Shown piece after piece: positions 43,587-53,345 of a stretch of DNA of 64,000 nucleotides. The notes under the pieces were generated by a model. The model saw only the letters and a program-made list of their open reading frames with translations, was not told where the DNA came from and searched no databases. Origin of the DNA: CAIMZW01 sp037130455. Lineage in GTDB: Bacteria > Actinomycetota > Actinomycetes > Nanopelagicales > Nanopelagicaceae. A program made the position numbers and the translations under genes. Numbering within the stretch: position 1 is the stretch's first letter; every line of letters starts with the position of its first letter. The stretch spans positions 14,917-78,916 of the forward strand of contig JBAXSZ010000004.1 in assembly GCA_037130455.1 (NCBI GenBank), read 5' to 3'.

Positions 43587-44297
43587 GTGAGTAGAGCTGG
43601 CTTGAATAAAGACCCCGAGGATGTCTCCAAGATGTTCGATGGCGTGGCAAAACGCTACGACCTGCTCAATGATCTATTGAGCCTGGGTCGGACCAAAGCC
43701 TGGCGCCGGGTGGTCACAGCCACCATCGGACCAAAGCCAGGTATGCAGATCCTGGACCTAGCCGCCGGGACTGGCTCCTCCAGCCGACCCTTGGCTGATG
43801 CTGGTGCGGCGGTCATTCCGCTGGATTTCTCTGAGGGAATGTTGGCCGCCGGTCGTAAGCGCCACCCCGATCTGCCCTTTACTCATGGCGACGCCCTCAA
43901 TCTGCCCTTCGAAGCCGACCGCTTTGATGTGACGACGATCTCATTTGGTCTGCGAAATACCTCAGATCCCGATGCTGCGCTCCGCGAAGCGCTGCGAGTA
44001 ACCCAACCGGGAGGGCGAATGGTGGTTGTGGAGTTCTCTCAACCCACCAATTTTCTCTTTCGGACAATTTATATGAATTACCTAATGCGAGCTTTACCTC
44101 CGATCGCTCGGAAGGTTTCGGCCAACCCGGAGGCCTATATTTACCTCGCCGAGTCAATTCGGGCCTGGCCAAATCAGAAAGGTCTGGCCGCCATGATGAC
44201 CAGCGCCGGATTCGAGCGGGTTGGCTGGCAGAACCTGACTTTTGGAATTGTCGCAGTTCACATCGGCTACAAGCCTAGGAGCGCACCAACTACCTAG
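43587..44297 (+). CDS. menG: Demethylmenaquinone methyltransferase
   Basis: SAM-dependent methylation that finishes menaquinone (UbiE/MenG family). The motifs FDGVAKRYDLLNDLLSLG, the SAM loop LDLAAGTGSSSRP, the DVTTISFGLRN segment and RMVVVEFSQPT are typical. The GTG at 43587 gives 236 residues and a family-like start (MSRAGLNKDPEDV). A GTG at 43554 would add eleven residues without a ribosome binding site. In mycobacteria and Streptomyces a geranylgeranyl reductase gene follows; it is absent here and nuoA comes next. Confidence 0.93.
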   Translation: MSRAGLNKDPEDVSKMFDGVAKRYDLLNDLLSLGRTKAWRRVVTATIGPKPGMQILDLAAGTGSSSRPLADAGAAVIPLDFSEGMLAAGRKRHPDLPFTHGDALNLPFEADRFDVTTISFGLRNTSDPDAALREALRVTQPGGRMVVVEFSQPTNFLFRTIYMNYLMRALPPIARKVSANPEAYIYLAESIRAWPNQKGLAAMMTSAGFERVGWQNLTFGIVAVHIGYKPRSAPTT

Positions 44298-44308
44298 CGC
44301 TTAACCCC

Positions 44309-44314
44309 TAAACT
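44309..44314 (+). promoter_or_regulatory. Leaderless -10 element of the nuo operon
   Basis: TAAACT is followed by six bases (CTGAGC) and the nuoA GTG at 44321. Only 23 bases separate menG and nuoA, and no ribosome binding site is present. Confidence 0.6.
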
Positions 44315-44320
44315 CTGAGC

Positions 44321-44680
44321 GTGAACCCATACGTACCGATTTTGGTGATTGGCGCAATTGGTTTTGGCTTCGGAGCCATCTCAGTAGTAGCCGCCGCGAT
44401 CACCGGCCCAAAGCGTTACAACCGAGCAAAATCAGATGCATATGAATGTGGCATCGAACCATCTCCGCAAGCAGCAGGTGGCGGTCGCTTTCCGGTCAAA
44501 TACTTTCTTACTGCGATGCTCTTTATTGTTTTCGATATTGAAATCGTTTTCCTTTATCCGTGGGCAGTCTCCTTCGACAAGCTTGGATTATTTGGTCTTG
44601 TTGAAATGATGATCTTTATCGTCACGGTCTTCATTGCATATGCATATGTGTGGCGTCGTGGCGGATTGGAATGGGATTAA
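44321..44680 (+). CDS. nuoA: NADH-quinone oxidoreductase subunit A
   Basis: Membrane subunit of complex I. The 119-residue protein has three membrane segments and the conserved loop YECGIEPSPQAAGGGRFPVKYFL, split by the second helix, plus FDIEIVFLYPWAV. First gene of a complete nuoA-N operon. GTG start, leaderless. Confidence 0.96.
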   Translation: MNPYVPILVIGAIGFGFGAISVVAAAITGPKRYNRAKSDAYECGIEPSPQAAGGGRFPVKYFLTAMLFIVFDIEIVFLYPWAVSFDKLGLFGLVEMMIFIVTVFIAYAYVWRRGGLEWD

Positions 44681-44683
44681 AAA

Positions 44684-45238
44684 ATGGGTCTTGAAGAAAA
44701 ATTACCAAGCGGATTTGCATTAACGTCCGTTGAAAAACTTGCCGGCTACATGCGAAAGAATTCGCTCTGGCCAGCAACATTTGGTCTTGCGTGTTGCGCA
44801 ATTGAAATGATGGCGGCAGGAGCAGGTCGATACGATTTGGCACGTTTTGGTATGGAAGTATTCCGAGCATCGCCTCGCCAAGCAGATTTGATGATTGTTG
44901 CTGGTCGAGTATCTAACAAAATGGCACCAGTTCTTCGTCAGATTTACGATCAAATGGCCGGACCAAAGTGGGTTATTGCCATGGGCGCCTGCGCATCTTC
45001 GGGTGGAATGTTTAATAACTACGCCATTGTTCAAGGCGTAGATCACGTTGTTCCAGTTGATATTTATCTACCTGGTTGCCCTCCACGCCCAGAAATGCTT
45101 ATGGATGCGATCTTGAAATTGCACGAACATATTGGCAGCGAAAAATTAGGTGTAAATCGTCAGCAAGTAATTCGCGAAGTTGAAGCAGCAGCAATGGCTG
45201 CAAAACCAACTCATCAATTGAATGGTCTACTACGTTGA
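44684..45238 (+). CDS. nuoB: NADH-quinone oxidoreductase subunit B
   Basis: Carries the N2 [4Fe-4S] cluster nearest the quinone site. The tandem Cys37-Cys38 plus Cys103 and Cys132 (GCPPRP) are all present in 184 residues. It starts three bases after nuoA ends and overlaps nuoC by four bases (TTGA). Confidence 0.97.
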   Translation: MGLEEKLPSGFALTSVEKLAGYMRKNSLWPATFGLACCAIEMMAAGAGRYDLARFGMEVFRASPRQADLMIVAGRVSNKMAPVLRQIYDQMAGPKWVIAMGACASSGGMFNNYAIVQGVDHVVPVDIYLPGCPPRPEMLMDAILKLHEHIGSEKLGVNRQQVIREVEAAAMAAKPTHQLNGLLR

Positions 45239-45891
45239 GCAATCATATGAATGAAGATAAAGCACATGGCATGTTTGGTGCTTCTGGTTCCGGAGATACA
45301 TCTGGATTCGGTGGATTAGTTCGAAGTTCAGTTTCGGCCGGTTCTTCAGAACGACCTTACGGTGGTTACTTCGATGACTTGGCCGATGACTTAGAGCGAG
45401 CCTATCCAGCATTTAGTGATGCAATTGAAAGAGTTGTGGTTGATCGTGGCGAACTCACACTTTTCATCAAACGTGATCGACTTTTTGAAGTAGCGAAAAT
45501 TTTGCGCGATGAGCCAACTCTTCGATTTGAAATGTGCTTAGGTGTTAATGGCGTTCACTATCCAGATGAAGTTGGTCGGGAACTACATGCGGTTTATCCA
45601 TTGCTTTCTATGACTCATAATCGCCGAGTCCGCATGGAAGTCGCAGTTCCCGAATCAGATCCGCACTTACCTTCTTTAATTGAATTGTGGGGCGGAAATA
45701 ACTGGCATGAACGTGAGACCTATGACATGTTCGGAATTATTTTTGATGGTCATCCTGGTTTAACTCGAATTTTGATGCCGGACGATTGGCCCGGGCATCC
45801 GCAGCGCAAGGACTATCCACTGGGCGGAATTCCAATTGAATATAAGGGCGCAACAGTTCCGGCTCCTAGCGAAAGAAGGGCATATCGATGA
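45235..45891 (+). CDS. nuoC: NADH-quinone oxidoreductase subunit C
   Basis: Peripheral-arm subunit without cofactors. The 218-residue protein holds the family core with WHERETYDMFGIIFDGHPGL split near its middle, and RKDYPLGG. It is a separate protein, not fused to NuoD. A Gly/Ser-rich stretch of about 40 residues precedes the core. It starts at a TTG overlapping nuoB; an ATG at 45247 is also possible. Confidence 0.95.
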   Translation: MSNHMNEDKAHGMFGASGSGDTSGFGGLVRSSVSAGSSERPYGGYFDDLADDLERAYPAFSDAIERVVVDRGELTLFIKRDRLFEVAKILRDEPTLRFEMCLGVNGVHYPDEVGRELHAVYPLLSMTHNRRVRMEVAVPESDPHLPSLIELWGGNNWHERETYDMFGIIFDGHPGLTRILMPDDWPGHPQRKDYPLGGIPIEYKGATVPAPSERRAYR

Positions 45892-47225
45892 GCACCACCG
45901 ATAGTTATGCCTCAAGCAGAGAAACGACTGAAGGCCGGGTCTATTCCGTAACTGGTGGCGACTGGGATTCAATGGTTACTGAAATTGGAGCAACCAAAGA
46001 AGAACGCGTAGTCGTCAATATGGGACCACAGCACCCATCAACTCACGGAGTGTTGCGACTTGTCCTTGAGCTAGAAGGTGAAACAGTCACTGAAGCTCGT
46101 TCTGGAATTGGATATCTTCATACTGGCATCGAAAAAAATGCGGAATATCGCACGTGGACCCAAGGGGTCACCTTTGTAACTCGTATGGATTACTTAGCGC
46201 CCCTCTTCAACGAAGCCGCTTATTGCTTAGGCGTAGAAAAGTTGTTGGGAATAACCAACGATATTCCGGAGCGAGCCAGCGTTATTCGCGTCATGATGAT
46301 GGAGTTCAACCGAATCTCTTCACATATGGTGGCACTTGGTACTGGTGCGCTAGAACTTGGTGCACTTTCGCCGATGATCTTTGCCTTCCGCGAGCGCGAG
46401 AAGGTCTTAGATATCTTCGAAATGATCTCTGGACTAAGAATGAATATGGCCTATATCCGTCCCGGCGGAGTTGCTCAAGACCTTCCAGAAAATGCCGTTT
46501 CCAAGATTCGCGAAACTGTTAAAGAGTTGCGTCATAACTTTAAAGACAACGCAAAGATGCTTATCGGAAACTCCATCTGGATTAAGCGCACCAAGGACAT
46601 TGGTTACCTAGACCTAGCCGGATGTATCACCCTGGGCATCACTGGTCCTGTGCTTCGATCAACTGGAATGCCTTGGGATCTTCGCAAGACTCAGCCCTAC
46701 TCTGGATACGAAAATTACAATTTTGATGTTGTCACCACAGATACCTGTGATGTTTACGGTCGCTTCTTGATCCGTATGCTGGAGTTGGAACAATCACTTC
46801 GGATCATTGAACAAGCCTGCGATAAGTTGGATGAACTTCACGGTGCGCCAGTAATGGTCTCCGATAAGAAAATTGCGTGGCCATCACAACTTTCAGTTGG
46901 TACAGATGGCATGGGAAATTCACTGAACCATATTCGCGAGATCATGGGTGAATCCATGGAATCGCTGATTCATCACTTCAAGCTAGTGACCGAAGGTTTC
47001 CGTGTCCCAGCCGGACAGGTTTATAGCGCAGTGGAATCTCCACGCGGTGAAACCGGGGTGCATCTGGTTTCTGATGGCGGAACTCGTCCTTACCGACTTC
47101 ACTTCCGTGAACCTTCCTTCAATAATCTTCAATCACTTTCGGCAATGTGCGAAGGATCCTTCATTGCGGATGTGGTTGCAGCAGTCGCTTCTATTGACCC
47201 CGTGATGGGTGGTGTTGACCGATAA
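45888..47225 (+). CDS. nuoD: NADH-quinone oxidoreductase subunit D
   Basis: Forms the quinone-binding cavity with NuoB. The 445-residue protein has the MGPQHPSTHGVLRL motif (quinone-site His), the family RLDYLA-like RMDYLAPLFNE and the C-terminal ESPRGETGVHLVSDG. The ATG overlaps nuoC by four bases, and the stop shares a base with the nuoE start. Confidence 0.97.
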   Translation: MSTTDSYASSRETTEGRVYSVTGGDWDSMVTEIGATKEERVVVNMGPQHPSTHGVLRLVLELEGETVTEARSGIGYLHTGIEKNAEYRTWTQGVTFVTRMDYLAPLFNEAAYCLGVEKLLGITNDIPERASVIRVMMMEFNRISSHMVALGTGALELGALSPMIFAFREREKVLDIFEMISGLRMNMAYIRPGGVAQDLPENAVSKIRETVKELRHNFKDNAKMLIGNSIWIKRTKDIGYLDLAGCITLGITGPVLRSTGMPWDLRKTQPYSGYENYNFDVVTTDTCDVYGRFLIRMLELEQSLRIIEQACDKLDELHGAPVMVSDKKIAWPSQLSVGTDGMGNSLNHIREIMGESMESLIHHFKLVTEGFRVPAGQVYSAVESPRGETGVHLVSDGGTRPYRLHFREPSFNNLQSLSAMCEGSFIADVVAAVASIDPVMGGVDR

Positions 47226-47851
47226 TGGCATTTTCAACTGACCAATTGGCAATCATGGATTCCATAATTGCTCGCTATCCAAAATCTCGCTCAGCCATCA
47301 TGCCGCTATTGCATTATGTGCAATCACTGGCTGGCTATGTAACCGCTGAAGGTATTGAGGCGATTGCCGAAAAACTTTCGCTCGCAACGGCCGAAGTCAC
47401 AGCAGTTTCAACGTTCTATACGCAATATCAATCTGAACCAGTGGGTGAATACCACGTCGGAATTTGCACCAACACTTTGTGCGCGGTCATGGGTGGTGAC
47501 GCAATCTACGAAGCAGTCAGCGAACACTTGGGAATTGAAAACCATGGCGTAACTGCTGATGGCAAGGTTTCGTTAGAGCGAATTGAATGTAATGCCGCTT
47601 GCGATTACGCACCTGTCGTTATGGCCAACTGGGAGTTCTACGATAACCAGACTGTCCAAAGCGTTAAGGATTTAGTGGATGGCGCTCGCAATGGAAATCC
47701 TCCAGCACCAACTCGGGGTCCTTCCACCCTTCGTACGTGGAAAGAGAATTCTGCAGTCCTGGCTGGATTACCTGATGGTCTCGCCGGTGAAGGTGTATCA
47801 GCTGGTGAACCTTCAAAACTTGGTTTGAAAATCTCACGGGGGAATTCATGA
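47225..47851 (+). CDS. nuoE: NADH-quinone oxidoreductase subunit E
   Basis: Thioredoxin-like [2Fe-2S] subunit of the NADH module. Cys81, Cys86, Cys122 and Cys126 bind the N1a cluster. 208 residues, with a C-terminal extension after the fold, as in other actinobacteria. The stop overlaps nuoF by four bases. Confidence 0.96.
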   Translation: MAFSTDQLAIMDSIIARYPKSRSAIMPLLHYVQSLAGYVTAEGIEAIAEKLSLATAEVTAVSTFYTQYQSEPVGEYHVGICTNTLCAVMGGDAIYEAVSEHLGIENHGVTADGKVSLERIECNAACDYAPVVMANWEFYDNQTVQSVKDLVDGARNGNPPAPTRGPSTLRTWKENSAVLAGLPDGLAGEGVSAGEPSKLGLKISRGNS

Positions 47852-49152
47852 CTCAATTAACGCCAGTTCTCTCTGCGCATTGGGATGAGGCTGACTCCTT
47901 CACTATTGCCGGTTACTGCCGCCATGGTGGGTACACAGCTATGGAAAAAGCGTTGGCCATGGAGCCAGATGCAGTAATTCAATTGGTAAAAGATTCCGGA
48001 CTTCGTGGCCGTGGTGGCGCAGGTTTTCCCACTGGGATGAAGTGGGGCTTTATTCCACAAGGCGATGGCAAGGAACATTATTTAGTTGTTAACGCCGATG
48101 AATCAGAACCTGGGACTTGTAAAGATGTTCCATTAATGATGGCTAACCCCCACGTCCTTGTTGAAGGCGTGATCATCGCTTCATATGCAATTCGCGCTAA
48201 CTACGCATTTATCTATGTGCGCGGTGAAGTTACCCACGTGGTTCGCCGGTTGCAGGCCGCAATTTCTGAAGCCTATGCGGCAGGTCATCTTGGCAAGAAT
48301 ATTCATGGCAAGGGTTACGACCTAGAACTCGTTCTCCACGTTGGAGCCGGCGCTTACATTTGTGGCGAAGAAACTGCGCTCTTAGATTCTTTGGAAGGTT
48401 TCCGTGGTCAGCCGCGGTTACGCCCACCGTTTCCAGCAATCGCTGGTCTTTATGCCAGACCAACAGTTGTGAATAATGTGGAATCCATCGCTTCGGTGCC
48501 TTCCATCGTCAATAACGGCGCCGAATGGTTCCAATCAATGGGAACTGAAAAGAGCAAGGGTTACACCCTTTATTCACTCTCTGGTCACGTCGCCAACCCA
48601 GGTCAATTCGAAGCACCGTTAGGCATAACCTTGCGCGAACTTCTGGAATACGCCGGTGGAATTCGGGCTGGACATCAACTCAAGTTTTGGACTCCAGGTG
48701 GATCCTCAACTCCAATTTTCACTCAGGCCAATCTCGATACGCCACTGGATTATGAAGGCGTGGCCGCAGCTGGTTCCATGTTGGGAACTAAGGCGCTGCA
48801 AGTTTTTGATGAAACTACATGCGTAGTTCGAGCCGTCCTTCGTTGGACCGAGTTCTATAAGCATGAATCATGCGGAAAGTGCACCCCATGCCGTGAAGGT
48901 ACCTGGTGGCTAGTTCAGATTCTTCGGGATCTTGAAGCAGGAAAGGGGACCGCGGCAGATCTGGATAAATTGCTCGATATCGTCGACAACATTGCCGGTC
49001 GTTCTTTCTGCGCGCTAGCTGATGGAGCGGCAAGTCCAATTATTTCTTCACTCAAGCATTTCCGTGAGGAATATATGCAACATCTCAATCAAGGCGGCTG
49101 TCCCTTTGACCCAGCTGCTTCCACCTTATTTGCGACAGCAGGTTCACGATGA
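47848..49152 (+). CDS. nuoF: NADH-quinone oxidoreductase subunit F
   Basis: Binds NADH and FMN and the N3 [4Fe-4S] cluster. The 434-residue protein shows GRGGAGFPTGMKW (FMN/NADH loop), GAGAYICGEETALLDS and the cluster motif ESCGKCTPCREG with a fourth Cys further on in GRSFCALADG. The stop overlaps nuoG by four bases. Confidence 0.97.
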   Translation: MTQLTPVLSAHWDEADSFTIAGYCRHGGYTAMEKALAMEPDAVIQLVKDSGLRGRGGAGFPTGMKWGFIPQGDGKEHYLVVNADESEPGTCKDVPLMMANPHVLVEGVIIASYAIRANYAFIYVRGEVTHVVRRLQAAISEAYAAGHLGKNIHGKGYDLELVLHVGAGAYICGEETALLDSLEGFRGQPRLRPPFPAIAGLYARPTVVNNVESIASVPSIVNNGAEWFQSMGTEKSKGYTLYSLSGHVANPGQFEAPLGITLRELLEYAGGIRAGHQLKFWTPGGSSTPIFTQANLDTPLDYEGVAAAGSMLGTKALQVFDETTCVVRAVLRWTEFYKHESCGKCTPCREGTWWLVQILRDLEAGKGTAADLDKLLDIVDNIAGRSFCALADGAASPIISSLKHFREEYMQHLNQGGCPFDPAASTLFATAGSR

Positions 49153-51506
49153 CTCCAGAGCAAGCACTTGTTGAAGTTGAAATGATCACCTGCATCATTG
49201 ACGGTTTTGAAGTGACCGTTCCGAAGGGAACGCTTGTCATTCGCGCCGCAGAGAAGTTAGGAATTCAAATTCCTCGCTTCTGCGATCACCCTTTGCTTTC
49301 TCCTGCCGGTGCTTGTCGTCAATGCTTGGTCGATATCGAAATCAACGGCCGCGCCTTTCCCAAACCCCAAGCTTCATGCACGATTCCCGTTGAAACTGGA
49401 ATGATTGTAAAAACTCAATTGACATCTCCTGTTGCTGAAAAAGCGCAAAAGGGAATTATGGAATTGTTGTTGATCAATCACCCATTGGATTGTCCAGTCT
49501 GCGATAAGGGCGGCGAGTGCCCACTCCAGAACCAAGCCATGAGCAGTGGCCGCGGTGAATCTCGCTACGAAGGTGTTAAGCGCACATTTGAAAAGCCTGT
49601 TGCCATCTCTTCACAAGTTCTTCTCGATCGAGAGCGTTGCGTGCTCTGTGCTCGCTGTACCCGTTTCTCCGATCAAATTGCTGGGGACCCGTTTATCACT
49701 TTGAATGAACGAGGCGCACTGCAGCAAGTTGGAATTTATGAGAAAGACCCATTCGAGTCTTATTACTCAGGCAATACCGTACAAATTTGTCCGGTCGGTG
49801 CACTTACCGGTGCTTCGTACCGATTCCGCTCCCGTCCATTCGACTTAGTCTCTACGCCTTCGGCATGTGAGCACTGTGCTTCAGGTTGTGCAATGCGCAC
49901 CGATGTTCGTCGCGGAAAGACCTTGCGTCGTCTTGCTGGTGAAGATGCTGCAGTAAATGAAGAATGGAATTGCGACAAAGGTCGTTGGGCCTTCAAATAC
50001 ATCTCCAGCAAAGAGCGAATCGCTTCGCCTCTAGTCAGAGGTACTGACGGTGAACTTCATGAAGCCTCGTGGCCAGAAGCTCTGGCAGCAGCTGCTGCTG
50101 GGGTGAAAGGCAAACGAGTCGGTGTTCTCGTCGGTGGTCGCGCCACAGTTGAAGATGCTTATGGTTACAGCAAATTTGCTCGCGTCGCTCTTTCAACAAA
50201 CGATATTGATTTCAGAGCCCGAGCCCACAGCGATGAAGAAACTTCTTTTCTCTCGGCCGTTGCTCTTGGCTTAACTACGACTTATGCCGACATCGATCGC
50301 GCCGACAAAGTGGTTCTTCTAGGATTTGAACCAGAAGATGAATCACCAATCCTCTTTTTGCGAATCTTCAAGCAAGTTCGCAAACGTTCACTTCCAGTTC
50401 TTACAGTTGCTGCTTTTGCCAGCCGTGGATCGAAGAAAATGAAGGCAACTTTGCTTCCAGTTGTTGCCGGGAATGAAGCTGCTGCTATCTCTGGAATTTC
50501 CGAGCTAACTTCCAAGAGCGTGATTTTGGTCGGTGAAAGATTGTCCGAATCCGTTGGGGCGCTCTCTGCCGCAAAAGCTCTTGCCGATTCCACTGGCGCC
50601 AAACTTGCATGGATTCCTCGTCGTGCCGGAGAACGTGGCGCACTAGATGTCGGAGCAATTTCAACGCTTCTGCCTGGTGGTCGTCCGGTTTCAGATCCTG
50701 CTGCACGCGTGGATCTTGCTACTGCGTGGGGCGTGGAGTCACTTCCAACAAGCACCGGCCGAACAACCGCACAAATTTTAGCTGCCGCAGAATCTAAGGA
50801 ATTAGATGCTGTACTTATGGGCGGCGTTGATCCGCTGGATATTTCGGCACAGGCACTGGGTCAATTGCTCAACACCTTCGTACTTTCGCTGGAAATATCC
50901 CACAGCGCGGTCACTGCAATCGCAGATGTTGTTCTGCCGGTTGCCGCGGTTGCTGAAAAGAGTGGAACATTCCTAGATTGGGAAGGTCGCGCCCGTGCCT
51001 TTGATAAGGCGATACCTGATTCATTGACCCGAAGCGATGTCAGAATTCTTTCGATGCTGGCCGATGAAATTGGATCTGCAATCAATCTTCCGACGGTTGC
51101 TGCAACAGCCCGAGAAATTCAATCGCTAGACAAGTGGGATGGCGCAACAGTTGCCTTCGCTCCAGTATCTGCTGGTAGCGCACCAAAAGTTTCTGGAAGT
51201 GAAGCGGTATTGGCTTCGCACCGATTGCTTTTGGACCTTGGAACATTACAAAATGGCGAAGCAAACTTGGCAGGTACTGCCAGAAGCGCAACCGCAAATA
51301 TCTCTCACGGTCGGGCTGCAACTCTTGGCGTAGCCGATGGCGATCTAGTTCAGATCTCAACCGAGCGTGGCTCTGTTACCGTGCCGGCGCACATCACTGA
51401 GATGGATGATTCATCAGTTTGGATTCCGCGGAACTCTGAAGGTTCACAAGCCATTGCCAACCTGGGCAATGTAAGTGGCGAAGTTGTAACGGTGGTGAAA
51501 GCATGA
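49149..51506 (+). CDS. nuoG: NADH-quinone oxidoreductase subunit G
   Basis: The largest peripheral subunit, 785 residues. The N-terminal [2Fe-2S] ligands are Cys45, Cys56, Cys59 and Cys77. The His111-Cys115-Cys118-Cys124 set (N5) follows, then CVLCARCTRF (N4) and CEHCASGCAM (N7-type) clusters. The rest is a molybdopterin-oxidoreductase-like domain with a degenerate cofactor region. The extra N7-type cysteines are seen in several bacterial NuoG proteins. The stop overlaps nuoH by four bases. Confidence 0.96.
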   Translation: MTPEQALVEVEMITCIIDGFEVTVPKGTLVIRAAEKLGIQIPRFCDHPLLSPAGACRQCLVDIEINGRAFPKPQASCTIPVETGMIVKTQLTSPVAEKAQKGIMELLLINHPLDCPVCDKGGECPLQNQAMSSGRGESRYEGVKRTFEKPVAISSQVLLDRERCVLCARCTRFSDQIAGDPFITLNERGALQQVGIYEKDPFESYYSGNTVQICPVGALTGASYRFRSRPFDLVSTPSACEHCASGCAMRTDVRRGKTLRRLAGEDAAVNEEWNCDKGRWAFKYISSKERIASPLVRGTDGELHEASWPEALAAAAAGVKGKRVGVLVGGRATVEDAYGYSKFARVALSTNDIDFRARAHSDEETSFLSAVALGLTTTYADIDRADKVVLLGFEPEDESPILFLRIFKQVRKRSLPVLTVAAFASRGSKKMKATLLPVVAGNEAAAISGISELTSKSVILVGERLSESVGALSAAKALADSTGAKLAWIPRRAGERGALDVGAISTLLPGGRPVSDPAARVDLATAWGVESLPTSTGRTTAQILAAAESKELDAVLMGGVDPLDISAQALGQLLNTFVLSLEISHSAVTAIADVVLPVAAVAEKSGTFLDWEGRARAFDKAIPDSLTRSDVRILSMLADEIGSAINLPTVAATAREIQSLDKWDGATVAFAPVSAGSAPKVSGSEAVLASHRLLLDLGTLQNGEANLAGTARSATANISHGRAATLGVADGDLVQISTERGSVTVPAHITEMDDSSVWIPRNSEGSQAIANLGNVSGEVVTVVKA

Positions 51507-52726
51507 ATGCTGCACAATTAATAGCCAATGATCCTGGTTGGGTCATACTCGTAAAAGGTTTGCTCGTCTTCGTGCTCTGCGTTGTACTGACGCTTCTGTC
51601 GGTATGGGGCGAGCGTCGACTGGTTTCCTTTATGCAGATGCGCGTGGGACCAAACCGCGTGGGCAAATTTGGTTTGTTGCAATCCCTTGCCGACGGCGTG
51701 AAGTTAGCGCTCAAAGAAGATTTGATTCCGAAAGCTGCGGATCGCATCGTTTTCGTGATTGCTCCAATCATTAGCGCGACTACCTGTTTTATGTCGTTTG
51801 CAGTTATTCCTATGACTGGAAAAGTTTCACTCTTTGGCCATCAAACTGTTATGCAGTTGACTGATCTGCCAGTTGGAGTTCTCTACGTATTAGCGATCGC
51901 ATCTGTGGGTGTATATGGCATTGTTTTAGCTGGATGGTCTTCGGGTTCCACGTATCCACTTCTAGGTGGACTTCGCTCCAGTGCCCAAGTTATTTCTTAC
52001 GAAGTTGCCATGGGGCTCTCATTGGTCGCAGTCTTTATTTATGCCGGTTCAATGTCGACTTCCGATATTGTGGCCGCGCAAAATCATTGGTGGTTTGCGG
52101 TAGTTCTCTTCCCATCATTTGTTATTTACGCAATCTCCATGGTTGGCGAAACCAACCGTGCGCCATTTGACCTCGCTGAAGCCGAAGGTGAACTTGTCGG
52201 TGGATTCCACACGGAATATTCGTCATTGAAGTTTGCACTCTTCTTCTTGGCCGAATACGTCAACATTGTTGCAGTGTCATCTCTGGCAACCACGCTTTTC
52301 CTTGGCGGTTATCACGCACTTCCAGGGTTGGGCTTCACGGAAACTTGGCTCGGTGGTTGGTTCACCATGGTCTGGTATTTCCTGAAGGTACTCTTTTTCT
52401 TCTTTATCTTTGTTTGGCTACGCGGAACCCTTCCACGCATGCGTTACGACCAGTTCATGCAATTTGGCTGGAAAGTATTGATCCCGGTCAGCCTCTTCTG
52501 GATCATGGTGGTCTCAACGCTTCGCATCATGTCGCAACGAAATACCGGTCGACCAGTCATTATGGGCTTCACCATAGGAGTCGTTCTGATTGTCTTAGCG
52601 GTCACTTCTCTCTTCGACTCTGCCAAGCGGCGACGTCGTGAAGCTGATGCGCTTGGTGAAGTTTCCGAACCTTCCTTTCCAGTACCCGCAATTCCCGAGC
52701 CACGAGTGGAGCAATTAAATGGCTGA
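51503..52726 (+). CDS. nuoH: NADH-quinone oxidoreductase subunit H
   Basis: Membrane subunit at the quinone channel. The 407-residue protein has about eight membrane segments, the loop GERRLVSFMQMRVGPNRVG and ETNRAPFDLAEAEGELVGGF with its conserved acidic residues. The last 40 residues are a polar tail that continues to the nuoI overlap (8 bases). Confidence 0.97.
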   Translation: MNAAQLIANDPGWVILVKGLLVFVLCVVLTLLSVWGERRLVSFMQMRVGPNRVGKFGLLQSLADGVKLALKEDLIPKAADRIVFVIAPIISATTCFMSFAVIPMTGKVSLFGHQTVMQLTDLPVGVLYVLAIASVGVYGIVLAGWSSGSTYPLLGGLRSSAQVISYEVAMGLSLVAVFIYAGSMSTSDIVAAQNHWWFAVVLFPSFVIYAISMVGETNRAPFDLAEAEGELVGGFHTEYSSLKFALFFLAEYVNIVAVSSLATTLFLGGYHALPGLGFTETWLGGWFTMVWYFLKVLFFFFIFVWLRGTLPRMRYDQFMQFGWKVLIPVSLFWIMVVSTLRIMSQRNTGRPVIMGFTIGVVLIVLAVTSLFDSAKRRRREADALGEVSEPSFPVPAIPEPRVEQLNG

Positions 52727-53345
52727 GAATTCCTTAACGCCCCGACCAGAAGATTTCGGATTGGCTAAAGCCGCTGCCGAAAGTGTTCCTATTACAGATC
52801 AGGAACCTTCAGGCTTTTTCAAGCAGCTCTTGGGATTCTGGGTCACCTTCCAAGCAATGTTTAAGAAGCCAAATACGGTGCAGTATCCAGAAGTAAAAGA
52901 ACCAACTGCTCCTAGATTTCATGGCCGCCACCAACTAAACCGTCATGAAGATGGATTAGAAAAGTGCATCGGGTGCGAACTCTGCGCTTGGGCTTGCCCA
53001 GCCGATGCCATCTTGGTGGAAGGTGCAAACAATGAAGAGGGCGCACAGTTCTCACCCGGCGAGCGTTATGGCCGGGTTTATCAAATAAATTACCTACGCT
53101 GCATTTTCTGCGGTTTGTGCATCGAAGCTTGTCCGACTCGGGCGTTAACTATGACCAATGAATACGAACTAGCAGATGATCAACGCAGCAAATTAATCTT
53201 TGAAAAAGAAGATTTGCTTGCCCCGCTTCGTCAAGGAATGTTGATGCCACCTCATCCAATGTATCCAGGTAGCGATGATGGCACTTACTACCGTGGTGAA
53301 GTTAAAGGTTCACACCCTTCCCAAGAGACGGCCCCACATGCTTAA
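52719..53345 (+). CDS. nuoI: NADH-quinone oxidoreductase subunit I
   Basis: Ferredoxin-like subunit with two [4Fe-4S] clusters. The first cluster set is Cys83, Cys86, Cys89, Cys93; the second is Cys128, Cys131, Cys134, Cys138. 208 residues. The last eight bases overlap nuoJ. Confidence 0.97.
   Translation: MAENSLTPRPEDFGLAKAAAESVPITDQEPSGFFKQLLGFWVTFQAMFKKPNTVQYPEVKEPTAPRFHGRHQLNRHEDGLEKCIGCELCAWACPADAILVEGANNEEGAQFSPGERYGRVYQINYLRCIFCGLCIEACPTRALTMTNEYELADDQRSKLIFEKEDLLAPLRQGMLMPPHPMYPGSDDGTYYRGEVKGSHPSQETAPHA

Noticed and set aside
50282..50755. 157-residue minus-strand open frame inside nuoG
   Set aside because: It is antisense to the NuoG molybdopterin-like domain; composition is typical of a shadow frame.
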